A DNA stretch of 64,000 nt from Nonlabens antarcticus (GCF_015356755.1 NZ_JADFCO010000065.1:310001-374000); one strand, 5' to 3'; positions 18,856 to 28,332 are shown, counted from the stretch's first letter. Program-made: numbers and translations. The notes: generated by a model not told the origin, from the letters alone.

Positions 18856-19527
18856 TTATGCTGCTATATGATTAAAATGATGGTAAAGAGCGATAAAAAC
18901 AAATCCTGCCGGGATCAAAATAGCCCATGCATAAGTGAATTTTCTAAACCCATCACCCTGTTTTACGCTTTTCACACCCATTGATTGGAAAGAGCTGTTG
19001 AACCCGTGCCACAAGTGAAGTGCTAATAAAACAAATGATCCTACGTAAATCCATGTTCTCACTGGATCTACAAATTTCTCTCTTAATTCCTCAATATATC
19101 TTGTAGGATCCTCTACACCTACAGTAATGTATTTATAATCTATTTCATGAATCCAAAAGTCATAAAAATGCAATCCTAGAAAAGCCAAAACCACGGCTCC
19201 TGTGTAGATCATATTTCTAGACACCCAGGTGGAGTTAGAGTTTCCATCAAATCTCTTGTATTTTATAGGGCGTGCTTTATTATTTCTAATTTCAAGAACA
19301 ATTCCCATTATAAAGTGAACAATTACACCTGCAATAAGGATGGGTTGCAATATAAATTGCACCAGCGGGTTGTAGCCCATAAAGTGTGACCACTCATTAA
19401 AAGTATCTGGGGCAATGACTGAAGTAATGTTGATGGTAAAGTGCTGAGTTAGAAAAACAACCAGGAATAAACCTGAAAGTGCCATAACCCATTTACGTGC
19501 AAGAGAAGATTTTACTAATGCGCTCAT
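18856..19527 (-). CDS. sdhC: Succinate dehydrogenase cytochrome b subunit
   Basis: A 223-residue membrane anchor with five hydrophobic helices, the type B arrangement that carries two b hemes in a single subunit. Candidate heme-ligating histidines sit within or beside helices (QHFTIN near 28, [33 protein letters not shown]). It anchors SdhA and SdhB to the inner membrane and reduces menaquinone. First gene of sdhCAB; the start is preceded by a textbook Bacteroidota promoter (19549-19579). Confidence 0.93.
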   Translation of the reverse strand: MSALVKSSLARKWVMALSGLFLVVFLTQHFTINITSVIAPDTFNEWSHFMGYNPLVQFILQPILIAGVIVHFIMGIVLEIRNNKARPIKYKRFDGNSNSTWVSRNMIYTGAVVLAFLGLHFYDFWIHEIDYKYITVGVEDPTRYIEELREKFVDPVRTWIYVGSFVLLALHLWHGFNSSFQSMGVKSVKQGDGFRKFTYAWAILIPAGFVFIALYHHFNHIAA

Positions 19528-19548
19528 GTATTGGTTTTTAATTTAGTG

Positions 19549-19579
19549 CAAAGATAGTGGCGAATGCTGCCATATTCAA
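19549..19579 (-). promoter_or_regulatory. Promoter of sdhCAB
   Basis: On the minus strand a TTG (complement of 19577-19579) is followed after 20 bases by TATCTTTG (complement of 19549-19556), an exact match to the Bacteroidota consensus TTTG-N19-21-TAnnTTTG. The predicted start of transcription is near 19542, giving a leader of about 15 bases before the sdhC ATG. Confidence 0.7.
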
Positions 19580-19730
19580 TTAAGGCCTTTGTAATATCGG
19601 TTTTGCTAGCATTATTTGGATTCAATCTTAATAATTCCTGAGCCTTAGATTATTCCTTTACAAGGTTTCAGTCGAACATTTTGTGCTCAAATTACATTGT
19701 TGAATGTCGTCTGTTCTTTCTAAATCCTTC

Positions 19731-19746
19731 CGCTTTCGCGAAAGCG
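19731..19746. repeat. 16-base palindrome, copy 6
   Basis: Exact; in a divergent region; arms GAATGTCGT/ACGACATTC lie outside it. Confidence 0.95.
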
Positions 19747-19851
19747 AACTCCTGAAAAAAACAGATTTCAGAAAACGACATTCCGTTCTAATAGGAGACT
19801 TTGGAAAACCTGTTTAATGTATTAAAGAAACTATAAACGCGGCTACCGCAA

Positions 19852-21759
19852 TTGGGAAATCTAGTAATTTGTGTCAGTAAATCACAAAGAATTATCAGTT
19901 TGACTAGTAATACAGCGATTTCTACTTCAGAAGATGACACCTTTAATAGCGTGATGGAAAATATTTCTAACGGGCTGCGCAGCATGTTTGAAATTCCAGG
20001 GCAAGGGTTTATACATCTAGAACCAGAGCTACCGTTTTTATTCCTTCACAGAATAAAACCTAATGATGCCGGGACAAAGAGACTGGCAAAAAGTGGTGCG
20101 TCATACCTTATTATAGGAGACGTTTCTGCTTTTGAATATGGCAAGCTAATTACTCAAGTTAGTGAAGCAATGACCAGCAAACACAATGCGTTCCTGATCG
20201 TCGATATTTATAGTGGCAGCTATGGCTCAACAGATTTTAAGATTCATGCACCAGAGTCCCGTTTGCCTGCCTCGATGGAAGCATTGAAACATGAATTACA
20301 TAAGATTAGAGTAAGCGATGAGGCCCCATATTTAGGGGTAACCGTGGATAATGAAGTGGTTGCTGTAGAAGGTGTTTCGGTTTTGCCATGTTCTAGTGAC
20401 GAGGTTCTTGATTGTGGTGCTACATTAATTCATATAGAAGTTCCGCCGGTTTATCGCAGTTCTCAGGGTGTTTTGTTTCCCGTATTTTTTAGAAGATTCC
20501 GCGATCATTTTTCTAGAGCATTGCAGAAGGCAATTTTTGAATTCATACGGGTGCAGACGACTTCTGGAATTCCCAGTTTTTCGGCTATTGGGAAAAGGAA
20601 TATTCATGAAGAATTATATAAGCTGGACAAACAGCTCACAGATATTGAATCCTCATTTAGTCTATTAATGTTAGTTGCTCCGGTTAATATTAACAACATA
20701 AGGGAAACATTTTTTGAGAGTGGTTTTAAAGAAGTTCCAGACTACCATTATAGATTGTTGCCTGTAGATCCTGACCGGCTTAAGCGCAAACTTTTTAATT
20801 TACGTATTGATGAAATTGACGACCCGGCGCTGGCCTTCTTATACAGTGAAAAACGGGAAGAACTTGACAAACAACTATCAATGCTTAAAGAGCGAGGTAG
20901 CAGAAACTTTTTCTACAGCAGCATAAGATTATTTCATGGGGTGGAAAAAGACCTTAAAAAAGAAGCCGAAAATATTCTTTCCATTCTTCCAGAAGAACAA
21001 GAGCCCGATCCATCAGAGTTGATAAATGCCTTTCAATTTAAAGAACTGGTGCAACAAGAATTTAATTTCTTTAAAAAACAGGACTCTGGATTTCAAAGTA
21101 AAGTTCATATTAAAGAGGATCTCAACGTGATGATGGTCTCACAGGGTGAATTCTACTTACCTAAGAACTATAAGTTAACGCATAAGGAGGCAAATGCATT
21201 GCTACAACACGAGATAGGAACTCACGTTTTGACATACTATAATGGTTCAAAACAACCTTTATCTCAGCTAAAAGCAGGTCTGGCAGACTATGACACATTG
21301 CAGGAAGGTCTTGCGGTGATGTCTGAGTTTTTAAGTGGCTCCATCACCCCTAACAGATTGCGAACGCTTGCTGGCCGTGTTGTTGCTGGCGATGCTTTAA
21401 TGCAAGGCTGCAATTTTAAGGATATGTTTGACTTGCTTAAAAACACCTATGGATTCAGCAAGGATCGCGCGTTCAATATCGTCTCTAGAATGTTTCAGGG
21501 TGGCGGGTTTTTGAAAGATATTATTTACCTAAAAGGATTTGTGCAATTGCGCCATTACCTAAATTCTGGTGGTGATCTGGAACTATTGTTATCTGGGAAA
21601 TTTGCGCTCCATCATGTAAATATTATTCAGGAATTAATAGAACGACAAGTGTTGATAGCACCGGTGATAAAACCACGATACCTGCAAATGGATTGCTATA
21701 AAGACCAGATGAAAGAAACAACTGCAGGAACCTATCTTGCCCAAATGATAAAAAAATGA
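19852..21759 (+). CDS. QEGLA-motif DUF1704 metallopeptidase-like protein
   Basis: Up to 635 residues. H453-E454-IGT-H458 and, 26 residues on, Q484-E485-GLA form an HExxxH plus Glu metal site, the signature of DUF1704, known in databases as a flavohemoglobin-expression-modulating QEGLA protein; the mammalian members (MATCAP) are tyrosine carboxypeptidases of tubulin. So zinc carboxypeptidase activity is the best prediction. The N-terminal half is unassigned, with two-domain alpha/beta character. The start is uncertain: the open frame begins at a TTG (19852); other candidates are TTG 19900 and ATG 19954. The stop overlaps the next ATG (ATGA at 21756-21759), so this and the ATP-grasp gene are translationally coupled. 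No export signal: cytoplasmic. Confidence 0.85.
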   Translation: MGNLVICVSKSQRIISLTSNTAISTSEDDTFNSVMENISNGLRSMFEIPGQGFIHLEPELPFLFLHRIKPNDAGTKRLAKSGASYLIIGDVSAFEYGKLITQVSEAMTSKHNAFLIVDIYSGSYGSTDFKIHAPESRLPASMEALKHELHKIRVSDEAPYLGVTVDNEVVAVEGVSVLPCSSDEVLDCGATLIHIEVPPVYRSSQGVLFPVFFRRFRDHFSRALQKAIFEFIRVQTTSGIPSFSAIGKRNIHEELYKLDKQLTDIESSFSLLMLVAPVNINNIRETFFESGFKEVPDYHYRLLPVDPDRLKRKLFNLRIDEIDDPALAFLYSEKREELDKQLSMLKERGSRNFFYSSIRLFHGVEKDLKKEAENILSILPEEQEPDPSELINAFQFKELVQQEFNFFKKQDSGFQSKVHIKEDLNVMMVSQGEFYLPKNYKLTHKEANALLQHEIGTHVLTYYNGSKQPLSQLKAGLADYDTLQEGLAVMSEFLSGSITPNRLRTLAGRVVAGDALMQGCNFKDMFDLLKNTYGFSKDRAFNIVSRMFQGGGFLKDIIYLKGFVQLRHYLNSGGDLELLLSGKFALHHVNIIQELIERQVLIAPVIKPRYLQMDCYKDQMKETTAGTYLAQMIKK

Positions 21760-22799
21760 AAATATGTTTTGTATTAAGTGCGATAGCTACTGAAAAAAGC
21801 GGCTCCAGCATCCGCCTAATTACTCAGGCTCATGACCGTAAGCATGAGGTTTACGTCTGCGGTGTGGGCGGCTTTACCTTTAATAGTAACGGACCTATCG
21901 AAATAGAAGCGGTTAAGATTCCGAAATCTGCTAAAAAACGCTCGCCAGATGAAACCCTAGAATACCTTCAAGGCAAAAAACCAGAGTTTTTCAACTCCAC
22001 AGATCTGGATGTATTATTCCTAAGAAACAACCCTACAGAAGAATCAGGAGAACGACAGTGGGCAGAGTTTTCGGGAATTGGATTTGGTCAGATGATTCAG
22101 GATAGTGGCGTTTTAGTATTAAACGATGCACATACGTTGGCTAACGCTTTTATAGACAAACTCTATTTTGAAACGCTGCCAGAATATATCAAACCTAAGA
22201 GCATTATTACTCGCGATAAGGATCGTTTGATGAAATTTTATGAGGAAATGGGCAATAAAATGGTGCTCAAGCCGCTGGAAGGTTCTGGTGGCCAGAATGT
22301 ATATATGATCGACAAGCACGAGAAGAATATTACCCAGATTATTGAGACTATTGCGCGGGAGGGTTATGTGATTGCACAGGAATTCCTTCCAGAAGTAAAG
22401 CATGGCGACGTGCGCGTTTTGTTGCTCAATGGAAGAGTTGTGGAAGAAGATGGCAAGAAAGGAATTATCCGCAGAGTGGCTAGTGAAGGAGAGTTCCGTA
22501 GTAATTTTTCTTTGGGAGCAACGGCAGACAGCAGTGAATTGACGCCCGCCATGCAAGAAATTGTGGACATTGTCGCGCCTAAATTGATCAAGGACGGCCT
22601 GTTTTTCGTCGGCCTGGATATTGTAGATGATAAATTGATCGAGATCAACCTTCTCAGTCCGGGCGGTTTGGAACGTTTCAAAGACATCGGTTTACCAGAT
22701 TTTTCTAAGAGTATTATCGAGGCGATTGAGCACAAGGTGCACTATAGAGAAAAATACCAGGGTGAATTGAGCAACAAAGTTTTGGCGGCAATGGATTAA
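21756..22799 (+). CDS. ATP-grasp ligase, glutathione synthase-like
   Basis: A 347-residue cytoplasmic enzyme with the GshB-type ATP-grasp fold: VLKPLEGSGGQNVY (phosphate-binding loop), IAQEFLPEVKHGDVRVLLLNG (central grasp with catalytic basic residue) and the metal-binding IEINLLSPGGLER near the end. True GshB joins glycine to gamma-glutamylcysteine, but no gshA is in the neighbourhood, and the partners (QEGLA peptidase before, aspartoacylase-like hydrolase after) suggest a different carboxylate-amine ligation on a peptide or amino acid. It overlaps the upstream gene by four bases. The gene symbol gshB is therefore not given. Confidence 0.85.
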   Translation: MKICFVLSAIATEKSGSSIRLITQAHDRKHEVYVCGVGGFTFNSNGPIEIEAVKIPKSAKKRSPDETLEYLQGKKPEFFNSTDLDVLFLRNNPTEESGERQWAEFSGIGFGQMIQDSGVLVLNDAHTLANAFIDKLYFETLPEYIKPKSIITRDKDRLMKFYEEMGNKMVLKPLEGSGGQNVYMIDKHEKNITQIIETIAREGYVIAQEFLPEVKHGDVRVLLLNGRVVEEDGKKGIIRRVASEGEFRSNFSLGATADSSELTPAMQEIVDIVAPKLIKDGLFFVGLDIVDDKLIEINLLSPGGLERFKDIGLPDFSKSIIEAIEHKVHYREKYQGELSNKVLAAMD

Positions 22800-22846
22800 A
22801 AATGGTAGGGTAAAACTCTGAGATTTTGCTCGCTTTGTGTTGAGTT

Positions 22847-22862
22847 CGCTTTCGCGAAAGCG
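22847..22862. repeat. 16-base palindrome, copy 7
   Basis: Exact; between the ATP-grasp and aspartoacylase-like genes; arms GTAGGGTAAA (22805-22814) and TTTACCCTAC (22879-22888) lie outside it. Confidence 0.95.
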
Positions 22863-22959
22863 GACTCATATAAGAGACTTTACCCTACGAATTGCAGTAT
22901 GAAATCGAAAACATTGAGAATTTCATTTAGTGAAAATATGACCTCCAAAACAATAAATA

Positions 22960-23847
22960 ATGAAGCGAATAATAGATAGATATAGCAGCAAAGGCGACGG
23001 GCCGCTGGTTTTTGTAACTGCGGCAGTGCACGGCAATGAACCCAGCGGCGTACGAGCACTAGAAGAAGTTTTCAAACAATTGAGAGCCAGCAATGCCTCT
23101 ATAAATGGGACTTTAATAGGGCTGCGAGGAAATAAAGTCGCCCTACAAAAGGCGGTCAGATATATAGACGAGGATTTAAACAGAACCTGGAAACCCAAGA
23201 AAATCGTCAAACTCATCAAAGACACCAACGAAGAACTGGAGATGGAAGAAATCATCGAGATTCTTGACATGGAACTTGCTCATCATCGAGGGCATAAAGC
23301 TTATTTCCTGGATTGTCACACGACATCATCCCGGAGTGCGCCCTACATGTCAGTTCAAGTAAAGAATGATAATGACGAGTGGGCGCATAAATTCCCGACC
23401 TATATCGTTCGTGGTTTCAGCGATATTGTCAATGGCAGCATCGATCATTATTTTACGGATCGTGGACTGACTGGATTTACTTTTGAGGCCGGACAACACG
23501 ATGATCCAGCATCTGAAAAACACCACCAAAGCATGATCTGGTTAATGCTTAAAGAAGCCTGCGGACTCGCTTTGTCAAGAATTGCAACGTATCCTCAATG
23601 TGTGGAAAGCTTGAAAAATGATGCGCCAGATCAAAAGACTTTTGAAATTATCCACAGACACGAGATTAGGGAAGGGGACGATTTCAAAATGAAATTAGGT
23701 TTTGACAATTTCCAAAAAATCTCCAAAGGGGAAATCCTCGCGACTAGCAATGGCATCGAACTCAAAAGCACCTGGGATGCTTTCATTTTTATGCCACTGT
23801 ATCAAGGACAGGGAAATGATGGCTTTTTTGTGATTGAAGAGGTGTGA
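22960..23847 (+). CDS. Succinylglutamate desuccinylase/aspartoacylase family hydrolase
   Basis: A 295-residue zinc hydrolase of the M14-like AstE/AspA family. The zinc ligands are H24 and E27 (AAVHGNEPSG) and H120 (FLDCHTTSS); D72LNRTW is the conserved substrate-binding segment, and FEAGQHDD supplies the catalytic Glu. Such enzymes cleave an amide bond between an acyl group and an amino acid. It follows the ATP-grasp gene in the same direction after 160 bases, a gap holding a palindrome copy with longer arms. Together the three genes form one probable pathway that makes and hydrolyses amide or peptide bonds; the substrate is unknown. Confidence 0.87.
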   Translation: MKRIIDRYSSKGDGPLVFVTAAVHGNEPSGVRALEEVFKQLRASNASINGTLIGLRGNKVALQKAVRYIDEDLNRTWKPKKIVKLIKDTNEELEMEEIIEILDMELAHHRGHKAYFLDCHTTSSRSAPYMSVQVKNDNDEWAHKFPTYIVRGFSDIVNGSIDHYFTDRGLTGFTFEAGQHDDPASEKHHQSMIWLMLKEACGLALSRIATYPQCVESLKNDAPDQKTFEIIHRHEIREGDDFKMKLGFDNFQKISKGEILATSNGIELKSTWDAFIFMPLYQGQGNDGFFVIEEV

Positions 23848-23855
23848 CGCTTTTA

Positions 23856-23891
23856 TTTCATAAGGGCAGGCTCAAGCCTGCCCTTATGAAA
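23856..23891 (+). terminator. 36-base palindromic hairpin after the aspartoacylase gene
   Basis: TTTCATAAGGG...CCCTTATGAAA forms a nearly perfect 36-base palindrome beginning nine bases after the stop. It is a member of a six-copy family; the position suggests termination, and the T-run inside the distal arm is short. Confidence 0.6.
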
Positions 23892-24108
23892 ACCAATGAT
23901 GGAAAAATAATGGATCATTTGCAAAAAATAGGCGTGGACAGGTTGTTGTCGTCTATGCAAAACAACCAAGAGTGGTTGAAGTTGTTCTAAGTTTTGAACC
24001 TAGTTCTTAAAATCCATTCAAGCTCTGTGGAACTTCAACCTATGCGTCTTTGTGGCGAAAGGCACGAATCCACCTTTCCTATTTCTATGAAAGGAGTTTT
24101 AATATTTA

Positions 24109-24144
24109 TTTCATAAGGATGGACTTAAGTCCACCCTTATGAAA
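24109..24144. repeat. 36-base palindromic hairpin
   Basis: TTTCATAAGGATGGACTTAA pairs with the following TTAAGTCCACCCTTATGAAA apart from one mismatch. Same family as 23856-23891. It lies between convergent genes, about 250 bases from either end. Confidence 0.65.
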
Positions 24145-24396
24145 TAATGTATGCCAAAGGTTCCTTGCCTATTCCCATAACTATTGGGACTGCATCCTAC
24201 GTTCTTTTGCGTGTCTAAAGCATAAAATAGATTGTTGTCGTGTACGACAAAACAATCACGAACGGTTTACGGCGAATCCTTAAGATGAAAAACCTGAACT
24301 CCAGATTAAGCTCACTTAACTTCAACCTATTCGTCATTGTGGCTATCGCCACGAATTCACCTTTCCTATTTCTATAAAAAATGGGTATAGTAAATC

Positions 24397-27267
24397 CTAT
24401 TTCACCTCCAGACTCTCCACAGCGCTCCCGCCCTTCCCGCTCAATTTCACAGTATACTTTCCAGCCGGCAAGTAATACCTTCCATTATCTCCTTTTTTGG
24501 GAGAATCTTTTTTATCAAAACGCTTCACTCCAGATTCAGAAACCGATCCATCGTATTCATAGAAATTCAATCCCGCATCGCTATCGATTGTGAATTCTTG
24601 TATGGTTTTGCCTTCAGCATTCATCACTTCCAGTTTTGTTTTACCTGCTTCTGGGCTGTAATAGGAAATTTCAACAGAAGGTTCTGGACTTTCATCGCTC
24701 AGAAATCGAGTACTACCGTAACGACTGGAAGCTCTAAAGCCATTTACAGCTGCTATCTTAAGCTTCTTACTGGTATATCCCGTTACTTTTTCCTCAGACC
24801 CAGCTTTTATTAAAGACAAGGCATCCAGATTTGCTTTGTATATAGATCGACCGTGAGTTCCAACTAAAAGATCGTTGGATTTGGGTTGGATTTTTAAGTC
24901 ATGCACAGCAACTGGCGGCATATCTGCATTTAAGAGGGACCATGCTCCTGCTTGCTCTGCCACCCAAACAGCATTATCAGTTCCCACAAAAATCATATTT
25001 TCATCAGATGGATGCTCGATAATTACATTTACGGGAGAAACAGGTAATCCAGTACTTATGTTTGTCCAGGTCTGTCCTGCATTTTCACTCATATATACAT
25101 AAGGAGTAAAATCATCTGCACGGTAATTATTTAAGGTTACATAAACGCGATCTTTTTTATGCTGGGAAGCAACGACCCTGCTTACCCACAAATCCGATGG
25201 CCAGTCGCCATTTAGTTTGGTCCAATTTGCACCTCCATCTTTCGTTAATTGCACTAATCCATCATCGGAACCGGTATAAATCATTCCAAATTGGAAAGGA
25301 GATTCACTGATAGCTGTTAGCGTACCATAAGCCACATTACCTTCCTTTCCACCTTGTGTCAAATCAGGAGAAATAGTTGTAAAGTCAGTTCCCTGGTTCA
25401 TGCTACGGTGTAACTTATTACCACCTAAATATAAAACATCCTGATTATGGGAGCTCAGCAAGATAGGAGTCTGCCAGTTGAAACGATACGGCGATTCACC
25501 CAGTTCGTGTTTGGGTTGGATATAAGCACGCTCTCCAGTTTTTCTATTGAGGCGATAATAATTACCGAATTGGAACCCGGTATAAACAATATCTTTATTT
25601 CTGGAATCGATCTGTACCTGCATTCCATCGCCACCCATAATGGATTCCCATGGATACTGACCCTGTTGTTGCCAGGAGCGATCCTCACGAGCATTATTTG
25701 CACCTACCCAGACGCCGTTATCTTGCAAACCACCATAAACGTTATAGGGTTCTTCCATATCATAATTGATGTAGTAAAACTGACCCACGCTAGGGGAGTT
25801 ATTTTTAATCCAGGTTTCCCCATCGTCATAAGAAATATTTAATCCACCGTCATTTCCATTGATCAAATGACCACCTTTATTAGGGTTCACCCATAATGCA
25901 TGATGGTCTGCATGAACATTTTCTCGAGAAATATTGACCCAATTTTTTCCACCATCTGCAGACTTTATAATGGGAACACCCATAACATATAACTTTTGAA
26001 CATCACTAGGATCCACTCTTACTTCTCCAAAATAATACCCGTAGCTATAAAACACATCATCTAATTGACCCTCATGTGTTTTTACCCAGGTTTTCCCGCC
26101 ATTATCAGATCTATATAGCTCTGCACCTTTAACGGGTGTGTCAAAAAGTTGGGTGTTTGCATCTTCCAGATATAAGGAGAGGTCCGCTGGTTTAGCCATA
26201 CCACCACGTATCATGTTCTTTACGTTCTGAGCGCGGTATTTTTCATGAAAACCATTTTCCTTTAGGTATTCGTTCAGCGTTTTATCTTCTAAGGATAAAA
26301 ATGCATCCATGGTCATTCCCTGAAAATCTGACTTGTTTAAGGATTGAGAAGAGCTCGCTTTCGCGGAAGCGTCATCCTCCACTTTGTCTCTTCTAAACTG
26401 GGAATCATGAAGTGCATAAATAGTGTTCTCATCATAAACAGCTAGGCCTATTCTTCCCACGCCGCTGCCGGTTGGGAAACCGCTTGCTTCTGTAGATATT
26501 TTATTCCAAGTCTGACCAGCATCGGTGCTTTTGTAAATTGCACTCGCGTCCCCATCTCCATCAAAATTCCAGGCTTTTCGATCCTTTTCCCAACTTGTAG
26601 CATACATAATGTTGAAATTATTAGGAACCGTTGCTAGATCTATGAAACCTGCCATATTTGTTCCCTCTAAGGTTCTGTTCCATGTAGACCCTCCATCCAT
26701 AGTAATATAAATCCCACGATCATCACTTAAGGAATATAAAGGTCCGGTTACCGCTACCACAACGTGATCTGCATTTTTTGGATCGATCAAAATGCGTCCG
26801 ATGTGTTGAGAAGCAGGTAACATAGGTTTGCTCCACGTCTTGCCCCAATCTGTTGATTTTAAAACACCAATTCCGGCATAACTACTGCGGCTAGAATTAT
26901 TTTCTCCAGTACCTGCCCAGATGGTTTTAGACTGCCAGTCTACCGCAATATCTCCTAGATTGATAGTACCGGCGTTATCCATAATAGGAGTAAAGCTTGT
27001 ACCGTTATTTTTAGTATGCCATAGACCACCACTGGCATAAGCAACCATTATTTCAGTGGGATCCACTGGATTTACATCTACATCAACTACACGTCCAGAC
27101 ATTACTGTCGGACCTATATTATCAAATTTTAGATTTTTGTAAAAAGAGTTTTCCGCATCGGTTTGCAGGCTTTCAACACCTTCTAAAACCTGCGCTGCAG
27201 GCGTGGGTTGTTGCGCAAAAAGCGCGGAACTTAAAATAAGTGAGACGGCGAGTAATGGGTATTTCAT
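24397..27267 (-). CDS. Sortilin/VPS10-like BNR-repeat secreted protein
   Basis: About 956 residues. I start at the ATG at 27267 (MKYPLLAVSLILSSALFAQ), which gives a clean signal peptide; an earlier in-frame ATG at 27300 would bury it. The rest is a ten-bladed-type propeller with repeated asp-box motifs: SxDxGxTW occurs again and again (STDWGKTW, DGGSTWNR, STDAGQTW, DNGGKTW, DGGANWTK, NAGQTWTN). The C-terminal part is a beta-sandwich (EISYYSPEAGKTKLEVMNAEG...) of the kind fused to such propellers in Bacteroidota. Annotated homologues are called glycosyl hydrolase BNR repeat or sortilin-like, but enzymatic activity is not shown. A palindrome variant (26356-26371) encodes ASAKA in a linker. Confidence 0.85.
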   Translation of the reverse strand: MKYPLLAVSLILSSALFAQQPTPAAQVLEGVESLQTDAENSFYKNLKFDNIGPTVMSGRVVDVDVNPVDPTEIMVAYASGGLWHTKNNGTSFTPIMDNAGTINLGDIAVDWQSKTIWAGTGENNSSRSSYAGIGVLKSTDWGKTWSKPMLPASQHIGRILIDPKNADHVVVAVTGPLYSLSDDRGIYITMDGGSTWNRTLEGTNMAGFIDLATVPNNFNIMYATSWEKDRKAWNFDGDGDASAIYKSTDAGQTWNKISTEASGFPTGSGVGRIGLAVYDENTIYALHDSQFRRDKVEDDASAKASSSQSLNKSDFQGMTMDAFLSLEDKTLNEYLKENGFHEKYRAQNVKNMIRGGMAKPADLSLYLEDANTQLFDTPVKGAELYRSDNGGKTWVKTHEGQLDDVFYSYGYYFGEVRVDPSDVQKLYVMGVPIIKSADGGKNWVNISRENVHADHHALWVNPNKGGHLINGNDGGLNISYDDGETWIKNNSPSVGQFYYINYDMEEPYNVYGGLQDNGVWVGANNAREDRSWQQQGQYPWESIMGGDGMQVQIDSRNKDIVYTGFQFGNYYRLNRKTGERAYIQPKHELGESPYRFNWQTPILLSSHNQDVLYLGGNKLHRSMNQGTDFTTISPDLTQGGKEGNVAYGTLTAISESPFQFGMIYTGSDDGLVQLTKDGGANWTKLNGDWPSDLWVSRVVASQHKKDRVYVTLNNYRADDFTPYVYMSENAGQTWTNISTGLPVSPVNVIIEHPSDENMIFVGTDNAVWVAEQAGAWSLLNADMPPVAVHDLKIQPKSNDLLVGTHGRSIYKANLDALSLIKAGSEEKVTGYTSKKLKIAAVNGFRASSRYGSTRFLSDESPEPSVEISYYSPEAGKTKLEVMNAEGKTIQEFTIDSDAGLNFYEYDGSVSESGVKRFDKKDSPKKGDNGRYYLPAGKYTVKLSGKGGSAVESLEVK
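26356..26371. repeat. 16-base palindrome, copy 8 (in gene)
   Basis: CGCTTTCGCGGAAGCG, one mismatch, in the sortilin-like gene; read as ASAKA. Confidence 0.85.
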
Positions 27268-27391
27268 TTGGTAAACTTTAGGTAGCGTGAAGATAAGCAA
27301 GCTATTATTGTTTTGGAAACTAGGTCATTTACAATTATTATAACAGTAATGCTTGATGGTCTGCTTAATTTTGAAAGATAACTTCTTTTCT

Positions 27392-28201
27392 ATGAGTAAA
27401 CTAGTCCTCCCATTACTTGCTATTCTATTGCTGGTAAGCTGTAGAGAGCAGACTGACAAAGATTTAAAGGACTCAAATCCTGTAGAAATGGAAGTACAAC
27501 CAGTCAATATGGGCAAATATTCCCAAAATTTGCAAGACGTTTTTGCCGCTCACGGTGGTCTAGAAAAGTGGAATAATATGCATAGTTTGACTTTTACCAT
27601 GCCTGGAGAGAATAAAGATGAAGTTCAAACCATTGATCTCAAGACCCGTAAAACCTTTATTAAAACCGAGAAGTATGATTTAGGTTTTGATGGTGAAAAG
27701 ATATGGCTGCAACAAGACAGCACCTATTTTAAACCGGAGCGTGCAGAGTTCTATTATAATCTTATGTTCTATTTCTATGCAATGCCTTTTGTCCTCGCAG
27801 ACGATGGAATTACCTATACAGACGTGCCTGCTCTAGAAATGAATGGCGTTAGTTATCCCGGTATTAAAGTGAGTTATGACGCAGGAATCGGCAACTCTCC
27901 AGATGATGAATACATCCTTTATTACGATCCTTCCACAAAACAAATGGCGTGGTTGAGTTATACGGTGACCTATGGTAAAGAGGGCAAATCTGATAAATTG
28001 AGCTACATCAACTATAATAAGTGGCAGGAAATCAACGGGCTTTTATTGCCTGAAGAATTGACTTGGTACAACGTGGAGAATGGAAAACCTACGGAGCCTA
28101 GTGGACCAGCAAGAAAATTTACCAAGGTGGACATTGACGCCGCTGCCATGGATAATTCCATGTATGAAAAACCCAGCGCTGGTGTTTTTGTGAATGAATA
28201 G
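27392..28201 (+). CDS. Lipoprotein, DUF6503-like
   Basis: From the ATG at 27392 (MSKLVLPLLAILLLVSC) the product is 269 residues with a lipobox LLVSC, Cys17. I chose this start because the 13 residues encoded upstream would precede the signal. The mature domain begins FAAHGGLEKWNNMHSLTFTM, a motif I associate with flavobacterial DUF6503 lipoproteins that adopt a LolA/LolB-like half-barrel; that link is from memory and tentative. TAATTTTG at 27366-27373 matches the -7 promoter consensus. It is divergent from the sortilin-like gene and 131 bases before a peptidase gene in the same direction. Confidence 0.7.
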   Translation: MSKLVLPLLAILLLVSCREQTDKDLKDSNPVEMEVQPVNMGKYSQNLQDVFAAHGGLEKWNNMHSLTFTMPGENKDEVQTIDLKTRKTFIKTEKYDLGFDGEKIWLQQDSTYFKPERAEFYYNLMFYFYAMPFVLADDGITYTDVPALEMNGVSYPGIKVSYDAGIGNSPDDEYILYYDPSTKQMAWLSYTVTYGKEGKSDKLSYINYNKWQEINGLLLPEELTWYNVENGKPTEPSGPARKFTKVDIDAAAMDNSMYEKPSAGVFVNE

Positions 28202-28278
28202 TTCCTCGTGACAGTGCTTAAATCATAAACTACTCTGCTTTCTTTTGAGTTGGCAATAGTTAGAATGTTGAATCAATT

Positions 28279-28294
28279 CGCTTTCGCGAAAGCG
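28279..28294. repeat. 16-base palindrome, copy 9
   Basis: Exact; between the DUF6503-like lipoprotein gene and pepP. Confidence 0.95.
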
Positions 28295-28332
28295 AACTCA
28301 AACCAAAGCCTATTAACAATAAATAATATTTC

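Larger units (their letters stand above)
19528..19851. other. Divergent intergenic region between sdhC and the QEGLA gene
   Basis: Holds the sdh promoter, a palindrome copy (19731-19746), and longer arms around that palindrome: GAATGTCGT (19702-19710) pairs with ACGACATTC (19775-19783). No gene seen. Confidence 0.65.
23848..24396. other. Gene-free repeat mosaic
   Basis: Besides the two 36-base hairpins (23856, 24109) it carries two copies of the fold-back element: arms GGTTGAAGTTG (23975-23985) and GAACTTCAACC (24030-24040), and tails with CACCTTTCCTATTTCTAT at 24071-24088 and 24357-24375. TGTTGTCGT is repeated near 23943 and 24233. No gene. Confidence 0.7.

Noticed and set aside
21756-22799. 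Calling the ATP-grasp gene gshB
   Set aside because: The fold fits, but there is no gshA nearby and the neighbours suggest another substrate.
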